A DNA stretch of 64,000 nucleotides, taken from Desulfosporosinus sp. GTDB lineage: Bacteria; Bacillota; Desulfitobacteriia; Desulfitobacteriales; Desulfitobacteriaceae. The position numbers were made by a program, and so were the translations under genes. The DNA is taken from the NCBI GenBank assembly GCA_003513495.1, contig DOPM01000019.1:39134-103133 (forward strand), in the 5' to 3' direction. Of this stretch, positions 52,927-61,428 are shown piece after piece (the first letter of the stretch is position 1; every line of letters begins with the position of its first letter). The notes under the pieces are model-generated. The model saw only the letters and a list, made by a program, of their open reading frames with translations. It ran no database searches and was not told the origin of the DNA.

Positions 52927-52932
52927 TTACAA
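52904..52932 (-). promoter_or_regulatory. Sigma-A promoter of mocR
   Basis: TTGTAA, 17 bases and TATAAT on the minus strand. One operator arm lies in the spacer and the other just downstream of the -10, a layout for autorepression. Confidence 0.7.
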
Positions 52933-52986
52933 TGTTTTGCCAACTAGTTAAGATTGAGAAAACATAAAGAGATAGGTGGAAGGATT

Positions 52987-53709
52987 ATGCAGCTATCAAA
53001 TCTGCTCTCAGGTAAAAACGAACTAGCGGAAGAGGTATGGATTGCACTCCGTGAGTGCACTCCTGTCGTCCTAGGGGTAGTGCCCTTTGGTATCACCTGC
53101 GGGATAATGGGGCTTACAGCACAAATGTCGGGCTTAGAAACTATTTTAATGTCAATCTTTGTTTTTGCCGGTGCGGCCCAATTCATTGGCATTACCATGC
53201 TGGGGGCAGGCATTACGGGTTGGGGAATTATTATCCTGACTACTTTACTGGTAAACTTGCGCCACTTGATTATGGGGTCATCTTTAGCACCCTATATGAC
53301 TAAACTACCCTTTTCCCTTCAAGCATTTCTGGCTTTCTTTCTGACCGATGAAGCCTATGCTCTGACCATTAGCCGAATTTACAAAGCTAAATACAGTATG
53401 CTCTATCAGTTGACCGTAAGTACTACTCTTTATCTGGTTTGGGTTCTGGCTACTGTAGCCGGGGTGGTCTTAGGCAGTTACATATCAGACCCTCTAACTT
53501 GGGGACTCGATTTCGCCATGCCGGCCACGTTTCTGGTACTTCTGATACCGTTATTGGTAGACCGCAAGAGTTTAATTGTATTCGGTATGGCTGCAGTAGT
53601 CTCTGTATTAGCTGCGATATATTTACCCGGTAAATGGTACATTATTATCGCCTGTTTAATAGCCAGTTTAATGGGGGGATTATTAGAAGGTGGTAGTAAC
53701 CATGCGTAG
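52987..53709 (+). CDS. azlC: AzlC branched-chain amino acid exporter large subunit
   Basis: A 240-aa AzlC-family membrane protein (PVVLGVVPFGITCGIMGLTA, FVFAGAAQFIGITML, LLVNLRHLIMGSS). With AzlD it exports branched-chain amino acids or analogues. Start ATG 52987 follows GGTGGAAGG; an earlier in-frame TTG at 52954 has no site. It overlaps azlD by 8 bases. Confidence 0.9.
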   Translation: MQLSNLLSGKNELAEEVWIALRECTPVVLGVVPFGITCGIMGLTAQMSGLETILMSIFVFAGAAQFIGITMLGAGITGWGIIILTTLLVNLRHLIMGSSLAPYMTKLPFSLQAFLAFFLTDEAYALTISRIYKAKYSMLYQLTVSTTLYLVWVLATVAGVVLGSYISDPLTWGLDFAMPATFLVLLIPLLVDRKSLIVFGMAAVVSVLAAIYLPGKWYIIIACLIASLMGGLLEGGSNHA

Positions 53710-54019
53710 TGAAGCTATTTATATTATTATGGGGATGGCCTTAGTAACATACTTTACCAGGATCGGTGCTCTAGTTTTATTTCGGTTTACGGGGGTACCA
53801 ACCTGGTTAAACAGATGGCTTAAATATGTACCGGTTGCAATATTGACTGCCTTAATCGTACCGTCATTACTCCTGCCACAGGGATATTTAGATATTAGTT
53901 TACAAAACCATTACCTGATCGCGGGTATAGCTGCTGCTATTGTGGCTTACAAAAGCCGTAATATTATTGCTACTTTGGGCATCGGAATGTCAATTATGTT
54001 TATCTTGAACGTATTATAG
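53702..54019 (+). CDS. azlD: AzlD branched-chain amino acid exporter small subunit
   Basis: A 105-aa membrane protein of the AzlD family, with three to four helices (AIYIIMGMALVTYFTRIGAL, YVPVAILTALIVPSLLLP). It is translationally coupled to azlC; ATG 53702 lies within the end of azlC, with AAGGTGG upstream. Confidence 0.88.
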   Translation: MRSEAIYIIMGMALVTYFTRIGALVLFRFTGVPTWLNRWLKYVPVAILTALIVPSLLLPQGYLDISLQNHYLIAGIAAAIVAYKSRNIIATLGIGMSIMFILNVL

Positions 54020-54051
54020 ATAATTACTAACTTTAAATACCCTGACACTAC

Positions 54052-54077
54052 GAAAGCGACCTTATTGGTCGCTTTTA
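54052..54077 (+). terminator. Terminator of azlCD
   Basis: GAAAGCGACC stem with 5-base loop, ending in TTTTA, 33 bases after the azlD stop. Confidence 0.75.
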
Positions 54078-54157
54078 CGCAAAAAAACGCCACTTTTCTC
54101 ACGAAAAATGGTGTTTGTAATCTAAATAGCGTATGAACAAAGTTCTTGTTTGATCCG

Positions 54158-54319
54158 CTATACTTCAATTGATTTCGATAAGGATCCGCGTTTGTGTCCG
54201 AAGGTTACGTGGAACTTTTTATAGACTTGAAAACATGAAGTTACGATAAATTTAACACTTGCAATTGCTAATAGAACCAACAGGACTATTAAAAACCAAG
54301 TAAAAATTGTTTCAGCCAT
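54158..54319 (-). CDS. Small single-helix membrane protein
   Basis: A 53-aa protein: one N-terminal membrane helix (FTWFLIVLLVLLAIASVKFIV) and a basic cytoplasmic tail (KKFHVTFGHKRGSLSKS). A GGGGGA ribosome site stands 9 bases before ATG. It ends in TAG; reading through would add 12 residues to another TAG. Function unknown. Confidence 0.6.
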   Translation of the reverse strand: MAETIFTWFLIVLLVLLAIASVKFIVTSCFQVYKKFHVTFGHKRGSLSKSIEV

Positions 54320-54495
54320 TATTTATTCCCCCTTCAATATTAAATTATTGTATACTCTTTTCCTATTTTAATTATAGCAAAATGAATTTGTAAAAGATAG
54401 TGATAGTTCACACATTCCCAAAGTCTTACTCTTTTGACTAGTTTAAATTTTTAAATTATTTCGTTAACACTAGGATCTATAATCTTTCCCTAGTT

Positions 54496-54533
54496 AAATG
54501 CTTGCCTCCGAGCAAAAGGGAGGCAAGCATTTT
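54496..54533. terminator. Strong hairpin between unrelated genes
   Basis: Fourteen-base perfect arms (AAATGCTTGCCTCC and complement) and a T-rich tail on the plus strand. No gene ends just before it. Confidence 0.65.
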
Positions 54534-54730
54534 ATCTTTTCTTACTTAGCAGAAAGTATAACTTCGTTGCATACTGCGAGAAGGCTAATTCGTGCGAAGA
54601 CAGTGCTGCAAGAAGGTTTTAACCCGTGCGAAGACGGTGTCTTCGTCGTCTAAGCATAAGTGCAACCAACGGTTTCGCTTTCGCTAAGGCTCGGCGAAGC
54701 CGGGTTTTCTTTAAATGCTTTTATGTGAGA
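54534..54730. repeat. Gap with imperfect direct repeats
   Basis: CGTGCGAAGACAGTG and CGTGCGAAGACGGTG lie about 40 bases apart, followed by a GC-rich hairpin (GGCTCGGCGAAGCCGGG) just past the selO stop. No coding frame was seen. The hairpin may end selO transcription. Confidence 0.45.
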
Positions 54731-56206
54731 TCAGGTACCACAAAAAGTACGGTAAGGTTGAGTTGAAAGCTCAGGTAGTGCAGAGTAATCCTCTTGTTCT
54801 GGGGAATGTGCGTAGGGGCTTGAGAGAACCTTGAGAAGCTTCTCCATGACGCTGTAGTCTCCATGTTTCACTGCCGAATCTAAGGCTGCCTCGACCCGAT
54901 GGTTACGAGGGATTATCGCCGGATTGCTGTTTCGCATCAGCTGATGGGAAGAGGCTTGCGGTTCCTGCTGCCTGCCTAGTCTCGCGTGCCATAGCTCAAG
55001 CCACTGAGAAAATTCTTTAGTGCCAAATAGAGCAGTATCCTCCAACCTATCAAACGTTAAAGCCCTAAACGTATTGGTATAGTCAGCACGATATTTCTTC
55101 ATCATACTGAGCAGATCTTCAATGAGAGATTCATCCTTTGGCTCTTCATTAAATAATCCCAATTTCCTTCTCATTCCTGTCAGCCAATTACAGTTATACA
55201 ACTCAGTGAAGTTTGATATCGCTTCCTGAGCAATATTGACAGCTTGTTCCTCATTGACATGGAGTAGGGGTAACAGAGTTTCGGCAAACCGTGCAAGATT
55301 CCACCCAGCTATACTTGGTTGATTGCCATAAGCATAACGACCTTGAACGTCTATTGAACTGAAGACAGTAGCCGGATCATAGATATCCATAAAGGCGCAA
55401 GGACCATAGTCTATGGTTTCTCCGCTAAGCACCATATTATCGGTGTTCATCACCCCATGAATAAAACCAACTAGCTGCCAATTAGCAATCAGTCCTGCTT
55501 GACGTTTGATTACTTCCTTAAGCAGGGAAAGATAGGGGTTCTCTACATCGTCAACCTCAGGAAAGTGTCGTTGCAAGGTATAATCCGCAAGGGCCCGGAG
55601 GTCTTCAACGCTGCCCCAATTTGCAACATATTGAAAGGTACCGACCCGGAGATGACTGGCCGCTACGCGGGTCAGAATTGCACCAGGCAGGGCTGTCTCC
55701 CTGAATACAGACTCCCCGGTTGTCACGACTGCTAAGCTGCGGGTGGTTGCTATACCAAGTGCATGCATTGCTTCGCTGATAATGTATTCGCGGAGCATCG
55801 GGCCAAGTGCCGCTCGGCCATCTCCTCCACGAGAATATGGCGTTCGGCCTGAACCTTTGAGCTGAATATCAACCCGCTCACCCTGAGGAGTGATCTGCTC
55901 ACCAAGCAACAAAGCTCGTCCGTCCCCTAACATGGCGAAATGTCCAAATTGATGACCGGCATAAGCTTGAGCAAGAGGAGACGAGCCTTCTGGAACCTGG
56001 TTACCGGCTAGCACCGCTACCCCGTCTTTGCTACCCAGCTCCTGGAGGTTCAAACCAAGGGTTAATGCCAAAGGCTCGTTGAGAATGATCAACTTTGGGG
56101 ACTGGACAGCAGTTGGTTTGAGACTAGTGAACATCAGTTTTGGCAGACGAGCATAACTATTGTCTAAGTTCCATCCGGTTGCATTTATTTCATTTTCTTT
56201 AGTCAT
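54731..56206 (-). CDS. selO: SelO/YdiU protein adenylyltransferase
   Basis: A 491-aa pseudokinase-fold enzyme that transfers AMP from ATP to Ser, Thr or Tyr of proteins in redox defence. It has AYAGHQFGHFAMLGDGRA, QLKGSGRTPYSRGGDGRAAL, GVMNTDNMVLSGETIDYGPC and FMDIYDP, all strongly conserved. The C-terminus TFCGT has Cys where eukaryotic SelO has selenocysteine. Full length and single gene. Confidence 0.92.
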   Translation of the reverse strand: MTKENEINATGWNLDNSYARLPKLMFTSLKPTAVQSPKLIILNEPLALTLGLNLQELGSKDGVAVLAGNQVPEGSSPLAQAYAGHQFGHFAMLGDGRALLLGEQITPQGERVDIQLKGSGRTPYSRGGDGRAALGPMLREYIISEAMHALGIATTRSLAVVTTGESVFRETALPGAILTRVAASHLRVGTFQYVANWGSVEDLRALADYTLQRHFPEVDDVENPYLSLLKEVIKRQAGLIANWQLVGFIHGVMNTDNMVLSGETIDYGPCAFMDIYDPATVFSSIDVQGRYAYGNQPSIAGWNLARFAETLLPLLHVNEEQAVNIAQEAISNFTELYNCNWLTGMRRKLGLFNEEPKDESLIEDLLSMMKKYRADYTNTFRALTFDRLEDTALFGTKEFSQWLELWHARLGRQQEPQASSHQLMRNSNPAIIPRNHRVEAALDSAVKHGDYSVMEKLLKVLSSPYAHSPEQEDYSALPELSTQPYRTFCGT

Positions 56207-56385
56207 GGTATCTCCTTTTCTTCTTTAGTTCTCAAACACCATATAGGTCAACATTTTTGGGATATGTACTTTATTCGGATATGATTCTCCATTACATTGT
56301 AACCCTTTTTAGTGTCTACCTCTTCAATTATATTATACCGTTACATATACATAGGAAATGAAATGAATTATTCAGGAACATAGGA

Positions 56386-56409
56386 AAAGCCAGTCTTAAA
56401 CTGGCTTTC
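56386..56409 (-). terminator. Terminator of the Cys-rich gene
   Basis: Ten-base stem (AAAGCCAGTT-type) with 3-4 base loop, about 55 bases after the stop. Confidence 0.6.
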
Positions 56410-56465
56410 AAACGATTCTTCGAGCTCTTCCTCTTTAAAATCAACGGGTGTGTGAAATGATTAAG

Positions 56466-56720
56466 TCAACGGACTGAATTGCCCTTTGTTTTAATCTTAT
56501 AGCTCGTGTTAGGTCCTTTATGCGGGTGATCCGTTGTTTTATCCTCGGTATTTAATAGGACATCGTCAATCTCAATTTCTGCATAGTCCCCCTCGGGGGT
56601 TTTAATACACTGGCAACAATCATCACATTGTTTCGTCGGATCTAAATCACAAACATCACAATCACCGCATTCAGTACATACACGATCCTCTAAAATACAG
56701 GAATCTCCAAGGTTATTCAA
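56466..56720 (-). CDS. Small Cys-rich acidic protein
   Basis: An 84-aa protein with ten Cys in the first 40 residues (CTECGDCDVCDLDP, QCDDCCQC), followed by an acidic tail. It probably binds metal, such as zinc or an iron-sulfur cluster. The start is TTG with GGAGG 9 bases upstream. I know no function; small proteins of this kind are common in Desulfitobacterium relatives. Confidence 0.6.
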   Translation of the reverse strand: MNNLGDSCILEDRVCTECGDCDVCDLDPTKQCDDCCQCIKTPEGDYAEIEIDDVLLNTEDKTTDHPHKGPNTSYKIKTKGNSVR

Positions 56721-56781
56721 ATTTCAAATCCTCCATTAAACTTCTGTGATCAAGTAAATAAATAAGTCCTATGAATACTAG

Positions 56782-57774
56782 CTAAAACAATCCCGGACTC
56801 AAAATTAAGGATCTTGGATCTTTAGCTAGCCCTTTCAGAGCAGCTTTTGGACGCTGCTCAGCCCAGGTCTCATCGAGTAATAAAATAGTATCTTCGTAGC
56901 GTTGCTTGCTTCCCAATAAGACCAGCAATAAGTCTCCGTCTGGTCGTGAGACATAAGTTACCAGACATTGTCCTGCTTCTGTCGTAGTTCCCGTTTTTAA
57001 ACCTTTGTCTCCAGGATAAACCTCAAGGAGTCGATTTGTATTTTGTAAATAGGCATTATGTAATATCCCTTCCGCATCTGTCCATTGGACATGAGCGCTG
57101 ACCTCTTGAACAAATTCCATGAGTTCCTCATTCTCGATAAATCGAAGGGCAATTTTACTCAGATCATTGGCTGTAGTATATTGACCTGGTTCGGGCATTC
57201 CATGCGGGTTTGTAAAATGAGTATTTTGACACCCAAGAGTAGCAGCATATTCGTTCATTCTCTGAGCAAAGGCTGGAATTGACCCACTGATTTTCACCGC
57301 CAAAGCTGCAGCTGCATCGTTAGAACTGTTAACATAAAGGGCAATTAATAAGTTTTGCACAGATATTTGGTCACCTGGACTGAGCCCTAGTCGAGACCCT
57401 TCAACATTTACTTCCGTTCCCACTTTTACAATGTCTGTCGTTTTCAATGCATCTATTGCTATAAGCCCAGTAATTAATTTTAACGTACTGGCAGGGGCTC
57501 GTTGGGTATCTGGGTTATGAGATTTCAAAATTTGATTTGTCTTAGGATTAATAAGGACATAGCTTAAGTCTTGCGTTGAAAGATTTGTTTGATGTGAATT
57601 TGACTTCGTTATATCTTGTTTTGTCTCAGCGATTGCTGGTTTGATCACGGGGTTAAGGTTAGCTGTACTTAAATAATGAATTGACACTAATAAAATAAGA
57701 ATGGTCAGGATGGATATTGTCATTCTTTTAAGTTTAGATTTAACTCTCGAATATTGCTGTTTAGGTTGTTTCAC
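56782..57774 (-). CDS. D-alanyl-D-alanine carboxypeptidase (DacF-like)
   Basis: A 330-aa S11 peptidase trimming peptidoglycan stem peptides outside the membrane. It has an N-terminal signal anchor (MTISILTILILLVSIHYL), SxxK in APASTLKLITG, SxN in YVNSSNDAAAAL and KTG in GLKTGTTTEAG. It lacks the long C-terminal domain of vegetative PBP5, so it is nearer to the sporulation forms. I start it at GTG 57774 with AGAGGGG upstream. Confidence 0.88.
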   Translation of the reverse strand: MKQPKQQYSRVKSKLKRMTISILTILILLVSIHYLSTANLNPVIKPAIAETKQDITKSNSHQTNLSTQDLSYVLINPKTNQILKSHNPDTQRAPASTLKLITGLIAIDALKTTDIVKVGTEVNVEGSRLGLSPGDQISVQNLLIALYVNSSNDAAAALAVKISGSIPAFAQRMNEYAATLGCQNTHFTNPHGMPEPGQYTTANDLSKIALRFIENEELMEFVQEVSAHVQWTDAEGILHNAYLQNTNRLLEVYPGDKGLKTGTTTEAGQCLVTYVSRPDGDLLLVLLGSKQRYEDTILLLDETWAEQRPKAALKGLAKDPRSLILSPGLF

Positions 57775-57864
57775 AATAACCCCTCTTTTTGTAACTATAA
57801 ACAACGACATTATAACTAATTTAGGGAATAGAGGCAAGTTAATGGCTCTTTATGCGGAACATGG

Positions 57865-58659
57865 CTATTTTCCTTCCTCCCAAATTTGCCATACTACCAA
57901 AAAAGGATAGGGATTAATCCATTGCCCGTTAGGGAGTTCAATACCAAGATGAAGATGATCGGGTGTCGTTAAAGCATCTCCTGTATGTCCCATCCCTCCA
58001 ATTAGCTCCCCCGCTTCTATTCGATTCCCTTTACAAAGTTCCGGGGAAATATATTGGAGGTGTGCGTAATAATAGTAATTCCCATCGTCTCCGCGTACAC
58101 CCACACGTTCTCCTCCCAGACGATTCCAACCAAGCTGTTCGATTATTCCCCCGCAAATATTGACGACGGGCGTACCTTCTTTTCCAAATACATCCGTACC
58201 TTCATGTCTGCGTGCTCCTCCTTCTCGATCGGCACCAAAACTATCTTCGAACCAATACTTTCCGATGACCGGAAAATGATATAGATTTGGTTGGAAATAG
58301 GAATACTGCTTAAGAATTTCACGATGTCTTCCCACAAGCTTAACTGTTTCCTCCGGGAGTACACCCCACTTTAGATCTGAGAAAGGAACATTAGCATTAA
58401 GTTGGTCAACTAGGGGTTGGGCCTTTCTTTGTGGAATTGTCGAACGTATTGCTAACAAGTCCTCATAGGAGATAAACGAAGATCTGTTTTTTTCTTCTAG
58501 ACATTGTTTAACTAGTGTTGGAGGTATTGAACTGAAATACGGATATATATCTGGAGATATGTTCGGTGGACGATGGATTACCTGCCAAGAAACTATCCCT
58601 ATAATAATCAGAATGCACAACTGTGTAAATCCTCGAAAAAAGTTAAAGGGAAATTTCAT
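57865..58659 (-). CDS. M23 family metallopeptidase (LytM-like)
   Basis: A 264-aa protein with an N-terminal membrane anchor (LCILIIIGIVSWQV) and a C-terminal peptidase domain: HEGTDVFG (HxxxD zinc ligands), YYYYAHLQYI and TPDHLHLGIEL (HxH). It probably cleaves peptidoglycan cross-links. It lies next to the DacF-like gene in the same direction, and is divergent from lexA. Confidence 0.85.
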   Translation of the reverse strand: MKFPFNFFRGFTQLCILIIIGIVSWQVIHRPPNISPDIYPYFSSIPPTLVKQCLEEKNRSSFISYEDLLAIRSTIPQRKAQPLVDQLNANVPFSDLKWGVLPEETVKLVGRHREILKQYSYFQPNLYHFPVIGKYWFEDSFGADREGGARRHEGTDVFGKEGTPVVNICGGIIEQLGWNRLGGERVGVRGDDGNYYYYAHLQYISPELCKGNRIEAGELIGGMGHTGDALTTPDHLHLGIELPNGQWINPYPFLVVWQIWEEGK

Positions 58660-58705
58660 AGTTTCCTCCTACTCTACATTTATAGGTTTATAGTTTTGCT
58701 TTTAA

Positions 58706-58719
58706 CGAACATTTGTTTG
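58706..58719. promoter_or_regulatory. LexA (SOS) box of lexA
   Basis: CGAACATTTGTTTG matches the Gram-positive LexA consensus CGAAC-N4-GTTYG. It overlaps the lexA -35 hexamer, giving autorepression. Confidence 0.88.
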
Positions 58720-58745
58720 CACATTTTCGAGAAGAATGGTACAAT
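58717..58745 (+). promoter_or_regulatory. Sigma-A promoter of lexA
   Basis: TTGCAC, 17 bases and TACAAT, 29 bases before the lexA ATG. Confidence 0.75.
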
Positions 58746-58773
58746 ATTCCTTAATAGATGGGGGTGTTTTTTT

Positions 58774-59388
58774 ATGTACCCGGATTTATCTCAGCGACAA
58801 ACAAAGATTTTGGAATTTATTAAGGATCAAATACGAAAAAAAGGATATCCACCTGCCGTTCGGGAGATAGGGGAAGCTGTTGGCCTGCTATCTAGCTCTA
58901 CGGTGCATGGCCACCTCCAGACTTTGGAGGAAAAAGGATATATCCGACGTGATCCTACCAAGCCAAGGGCAATCGAGATTCTGGATAGTTCTAGTGAAGT
59001 ACTCCATATTCAGAACGTAGTGCAAGTCCCAATTGTAGGACATGTTACAGCCGGCCAGCCTATTACAGCTATCGAAAACATCGAAGGTACCTTTCCTCTC
59101 TCGGCTGATTTTGTTCGCCAGGACAACATGTTCATGCTTCGTGTGCAAGGAGAGAGCATGATTGAAGCAGGAATTTTAGATGGGGATTACATTATCGTAC
59201 GTCAACAGAATCAGGCTCGCAATGGCGAAATTGTTGTGGCCTTAATTGGTGATGAGGCTACAGTAAAACGCTTCTATAAAGAAAGAACGCTCATTCGACT
59301 CCAACCGGAGAATTCTGCAATGGAGCCGATCTACTCTCAAGATGTTTCAATCTTAGGAAAAGTTGTTGGTGTTTTCCGTTCTCTCTAA
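58774..59388 (+). CDS. lexA: LexA repressor
   Basis: A 204-aa SOS repressor. N-terminal winged helix (SQRQTKILEFIKDQIRKKGY, EIGEAVGLLSSSTVHGHL) and C-terminal S24 self-cleavage domain: cleavage site Ala-Gly in GHVTAGQP, catalytic Ser in GESMIEAG, Lys in ATVKRFYKE. The open frame extends upstream to 58573, but ATG 58774 follows GGGGGTG and lies downstream of the SOS box and promoter. Confidence 0.95.
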   Translation: MYPDLSQRQTKILEFIKDQIRKKGYPPAVREIGEAVGLLSSSTVHGHLQTLEEKGYIRRDPTKPRAIEILDSSSEVLHIQNVVQVPIVGHVTAGQPITAIENIEGTFPLSADFVRQDNMFMLRVQGESMIEAGILDGDYIIVRQQNQARNGEIVVALIGDEATVKRFYKERTLIRLQPENSAMEPIYSQDVSILGKVVGVFRSL

Positions 59389-59524
59389 GATATAAGGCAC
59401 TTATAACAAGATATGCTCTAGACAAAAAAGTTAACCTTATTACCTTTATATTTCTTCAAAAAAATAGTCTATGTTCTTCTTTTGTTTGCTCAGACTGTCG
59501 TTACCTTATGTTTTCTAAGTAATT

Positions 59525-59563
59525 AAAAAGCCGGTTCTCCTTTTTGAGGAAAACCGGCTTTTA
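59525..59563. terminator. Convergent terminator of lexA and ddl
   Basis: AAAAGCCGGTT stem with a loop of about 16 bases, A and T runs on both sides, placed 13 bases past the ddl stop. Confidence 0.75.
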
Positions 59564-59576
59564 TCTTTGCTTTAAG

Positions 59577-60677
59577 TTAGATTGAGATTTTGCTGATTTG
59601 CTTGTCCTTGAACCGTTCCAGGCCTAAAGAGATTAGACGGTCAATCAATTCAGGATAGGGTATTCCAGTAGCCTCCCAAAGCTTAGGATACATTGAAATT
59701 TCCGTAAAACCTGGTAAGGTATTTATCTCATTAACAAATATTTCACGTTTAGACGTTACAAAAAAATCAACTCGACTTAATCCGTTAGCTTCAACTGCAC
59801 GAAAGGCTTCAATAGCCATGCTTTGTAATTCTTTAATCACTGAGTCCTCTAAGGCAGCTGGAATCAACAGACTGGATCCAATGTTTGAATATTTTGCTTC
59901 ATAAGTATAAAACTCTTGCGCAGGTAAAACTTCCCCTGGAATCGACGCTATAGGCGCATCATTTCCCAGGACTGAGACTTCTATTTCTTGACCAATGATG
60001 GTCTCTTCTATGACGATTTTGCGATCAAAGATAGCTGCGGTCTTTAGGGCTTCCATCAACTCTTCACGATCATGAGCTTTAGAAATACCCACACTAGATC
60101 CTAAATTGGCAGGTTTTACGAAGCATGGATAACCTATCGTTTCTTCAATCTCGTTCAGACATTGTTCCGGACCATTGAGGAGATCAGATCGCAAAAGAGT
60201 AACATAGCGGGCTAAGGGCAGATTCTTTTCCAGAAAAACCGCTTTCATACGATCTTTATCCATACCAAGAGAGGATCCTAATACCCCTGAACCTACATAG
60301 GGAACATTAGCCATTTCAAGTAAACCCTGAAGAGTTCCATCTTCTCCAAAAGGACCGTGAAGGACCGGAAAAATAAGGTCAAACTTCCCTTGATCTGGGA
60401 GGGTATGCCCATTTAAAGACATAAAACGTGGGTTGGTTGGATCAATAACCAGATTAACCTGAATGGACTCATTTGGTTCAGGAAATCCATCCTTTAAAAG
60501 AGTTTCTGGTAAGACACCCCAAAACCATTGGCCTTGTTTACTAATACCGATGGTTTCAACCTTGTAACGGTTTCGGTCGATTGCTTTGTATATTGACCGT
60601 GCAGAATTTAATGAAACCTCATGCTCACCTGAGCGACCGCCAAAAAGAAGAACGACGTTTAGTTTGTGATCATCCAC
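59577..60677 (-). CDS. ddl: D-alanine--D-alanine ligase
   Basis: Makes the D-Ala-D-Ala dipeptide for peptidoglycan. A 366-aa ATP-grasp enzyme with LLFGGRSGEHEVSLNSA (substrate loop), PVLHGPFGEDGTLQGLLE, PANLGSSVGISKA and VNEINTLPGFTEISMYP. The start is GTG 60677 with GGTGGAG just upstream; the frame is open to 60734 with no better site. The F-type active site (not K/H of vancomycin ligases) suggests a D-Ala-D-Ala product. Confidence 0.92.
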   Translation of the reverse strand: MDDHKLNVVLLFGGRSGEHEVSLNSARSIYKAIDRNRYKVETIGISKQGQWFWGVLPETLLKDGFPEPNESIQVNLVIDPTNPRFMSLNGHTLPDQGKFDLIFPVLHGPFGEDGTLQGLLEMANVPYVGSGVLGSSLGMDKDRMKAVFLEKNLPLARYVTLLRSDLLNGPEQCLNEIEETIGYPCFVKPANLGSSVGISKAHDREELMEALKTAAIFDRKIVIEETIIGQEIEVSVLGNDAPIASIPGEVLPAQEFYTYEAKYSNIGSSLLIPAALEDSVIKELQSMAIEAFRAVEANGLSRVDFFVTSKREIFVNEINTLPGFTEISMYPKLWEATGIPYPELIDRLISLGLERFKDKQISKISI

Positions 60678-60802
60678 AATACTCCACCCTCTCAATAAGT
60701 AGTTAGATAGTAAAGTAAACCAGTATGTGCTCACTGTCCCATAAATTTTAAACTAGCCTCTCGGGATAAAGGTGCAACTTATAAAAGTATATGCGTAAAA
60801 AC

Positions 60803-60836
60803 GAAAAAAGCTCCCACCTAACGGGCAAGAGCTCCT
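60803..60836 (-). terminator. Terminator overlapping the lepB 3' end
   Basis: GGAGCTC...GGGAGC stem then six T on the minus strand, beginning inside the last codons of lepB. Confidence 0.55.
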
Positions 60837-61363
60837 ATTTGATCTATTGGCCAATATCGAAAAAGAGTTCTTCCAGTAATATTTTCGACGGGTAGAAATC
60901 CCCATTCTCTAGAGTCCGCACTGTTGTTGCGATTATCTCCCATAACAAAGACCGAATTGTTGGGAACCACTATTGGACCGAAATCCTTCATTGATGTTTC
61001 AAATAAATAGGGTTCATAAAGAGGTTGATCGTTAACATAGGTTTTCTTATTTCGTATTTCAACTTTATCCCCTGCTAAACCCACGACTCGCTTAATATAG
61101 TCATCCGTGGCATGAGCACTTGGCGGTGGATGAAAAACAATAATATCTCCAGGACTAATATGATCGAACCGTTTAAAGAAAAACTTGTCCACTATGACTC
61201 GGTCCTCGAGCTGAATGGTTGGAAGCATGGAACCCGTTGGGATTTTACGTGCTTCAATAACATAGGTGCGCAAAACCCAAGAAAGAGCAAAGGCAATGAG
61301 GACAATTTCTACGAGTTCTATCAAAAAACGTGCTGAACTTTTTGGTTTCTCAGATTCTTCCAT
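60818..61363 (-). CDS. lepB: Signal peptidase I
   Basis: A 181-aa S26 peptidase removing signal peptides at the outer face of the membrane. One N-terminal anchor (FLIELVEIVLIAFALSWVL). Catalytic Ser is in IPTGSMLPTI and Lys in DDYIKRVVGL; box E is FVMGDNRNNSADSREWG. Length fits the Gram-positive SipS type. Confidence 0.93.
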   Translation of the reverse strand: MEESEKPKSSARFLIELVEIVLIAFALSWVLRTYVIEARKIPTGSMLPTIQLEDRVIVDKFFFKRFDHISPGDIIVFHPPPSAHATDDYIKRVVGLAGDKVEIRNKKTYVNDQPLYEPYLFETSMKDFGPIVVPNNSVFVMGDNRNNSADSREWGFLPVENITGRTLFRYWPIDQIGALAR

Positions 61364-61428
61364 ATAAGCACCTCTTTTCCCCTTTCATAGTAACACAGAT
61401 CTACGGATGTTTAAATGGTTAAACCTCT

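Noticed and set aside
54158..54160. TAG stop of the 53-aa membrane protein as a pyrrolysine codon
   Set aside because: Read-through reaches another TAG after 12 codons; no support for a longer conserved protein.
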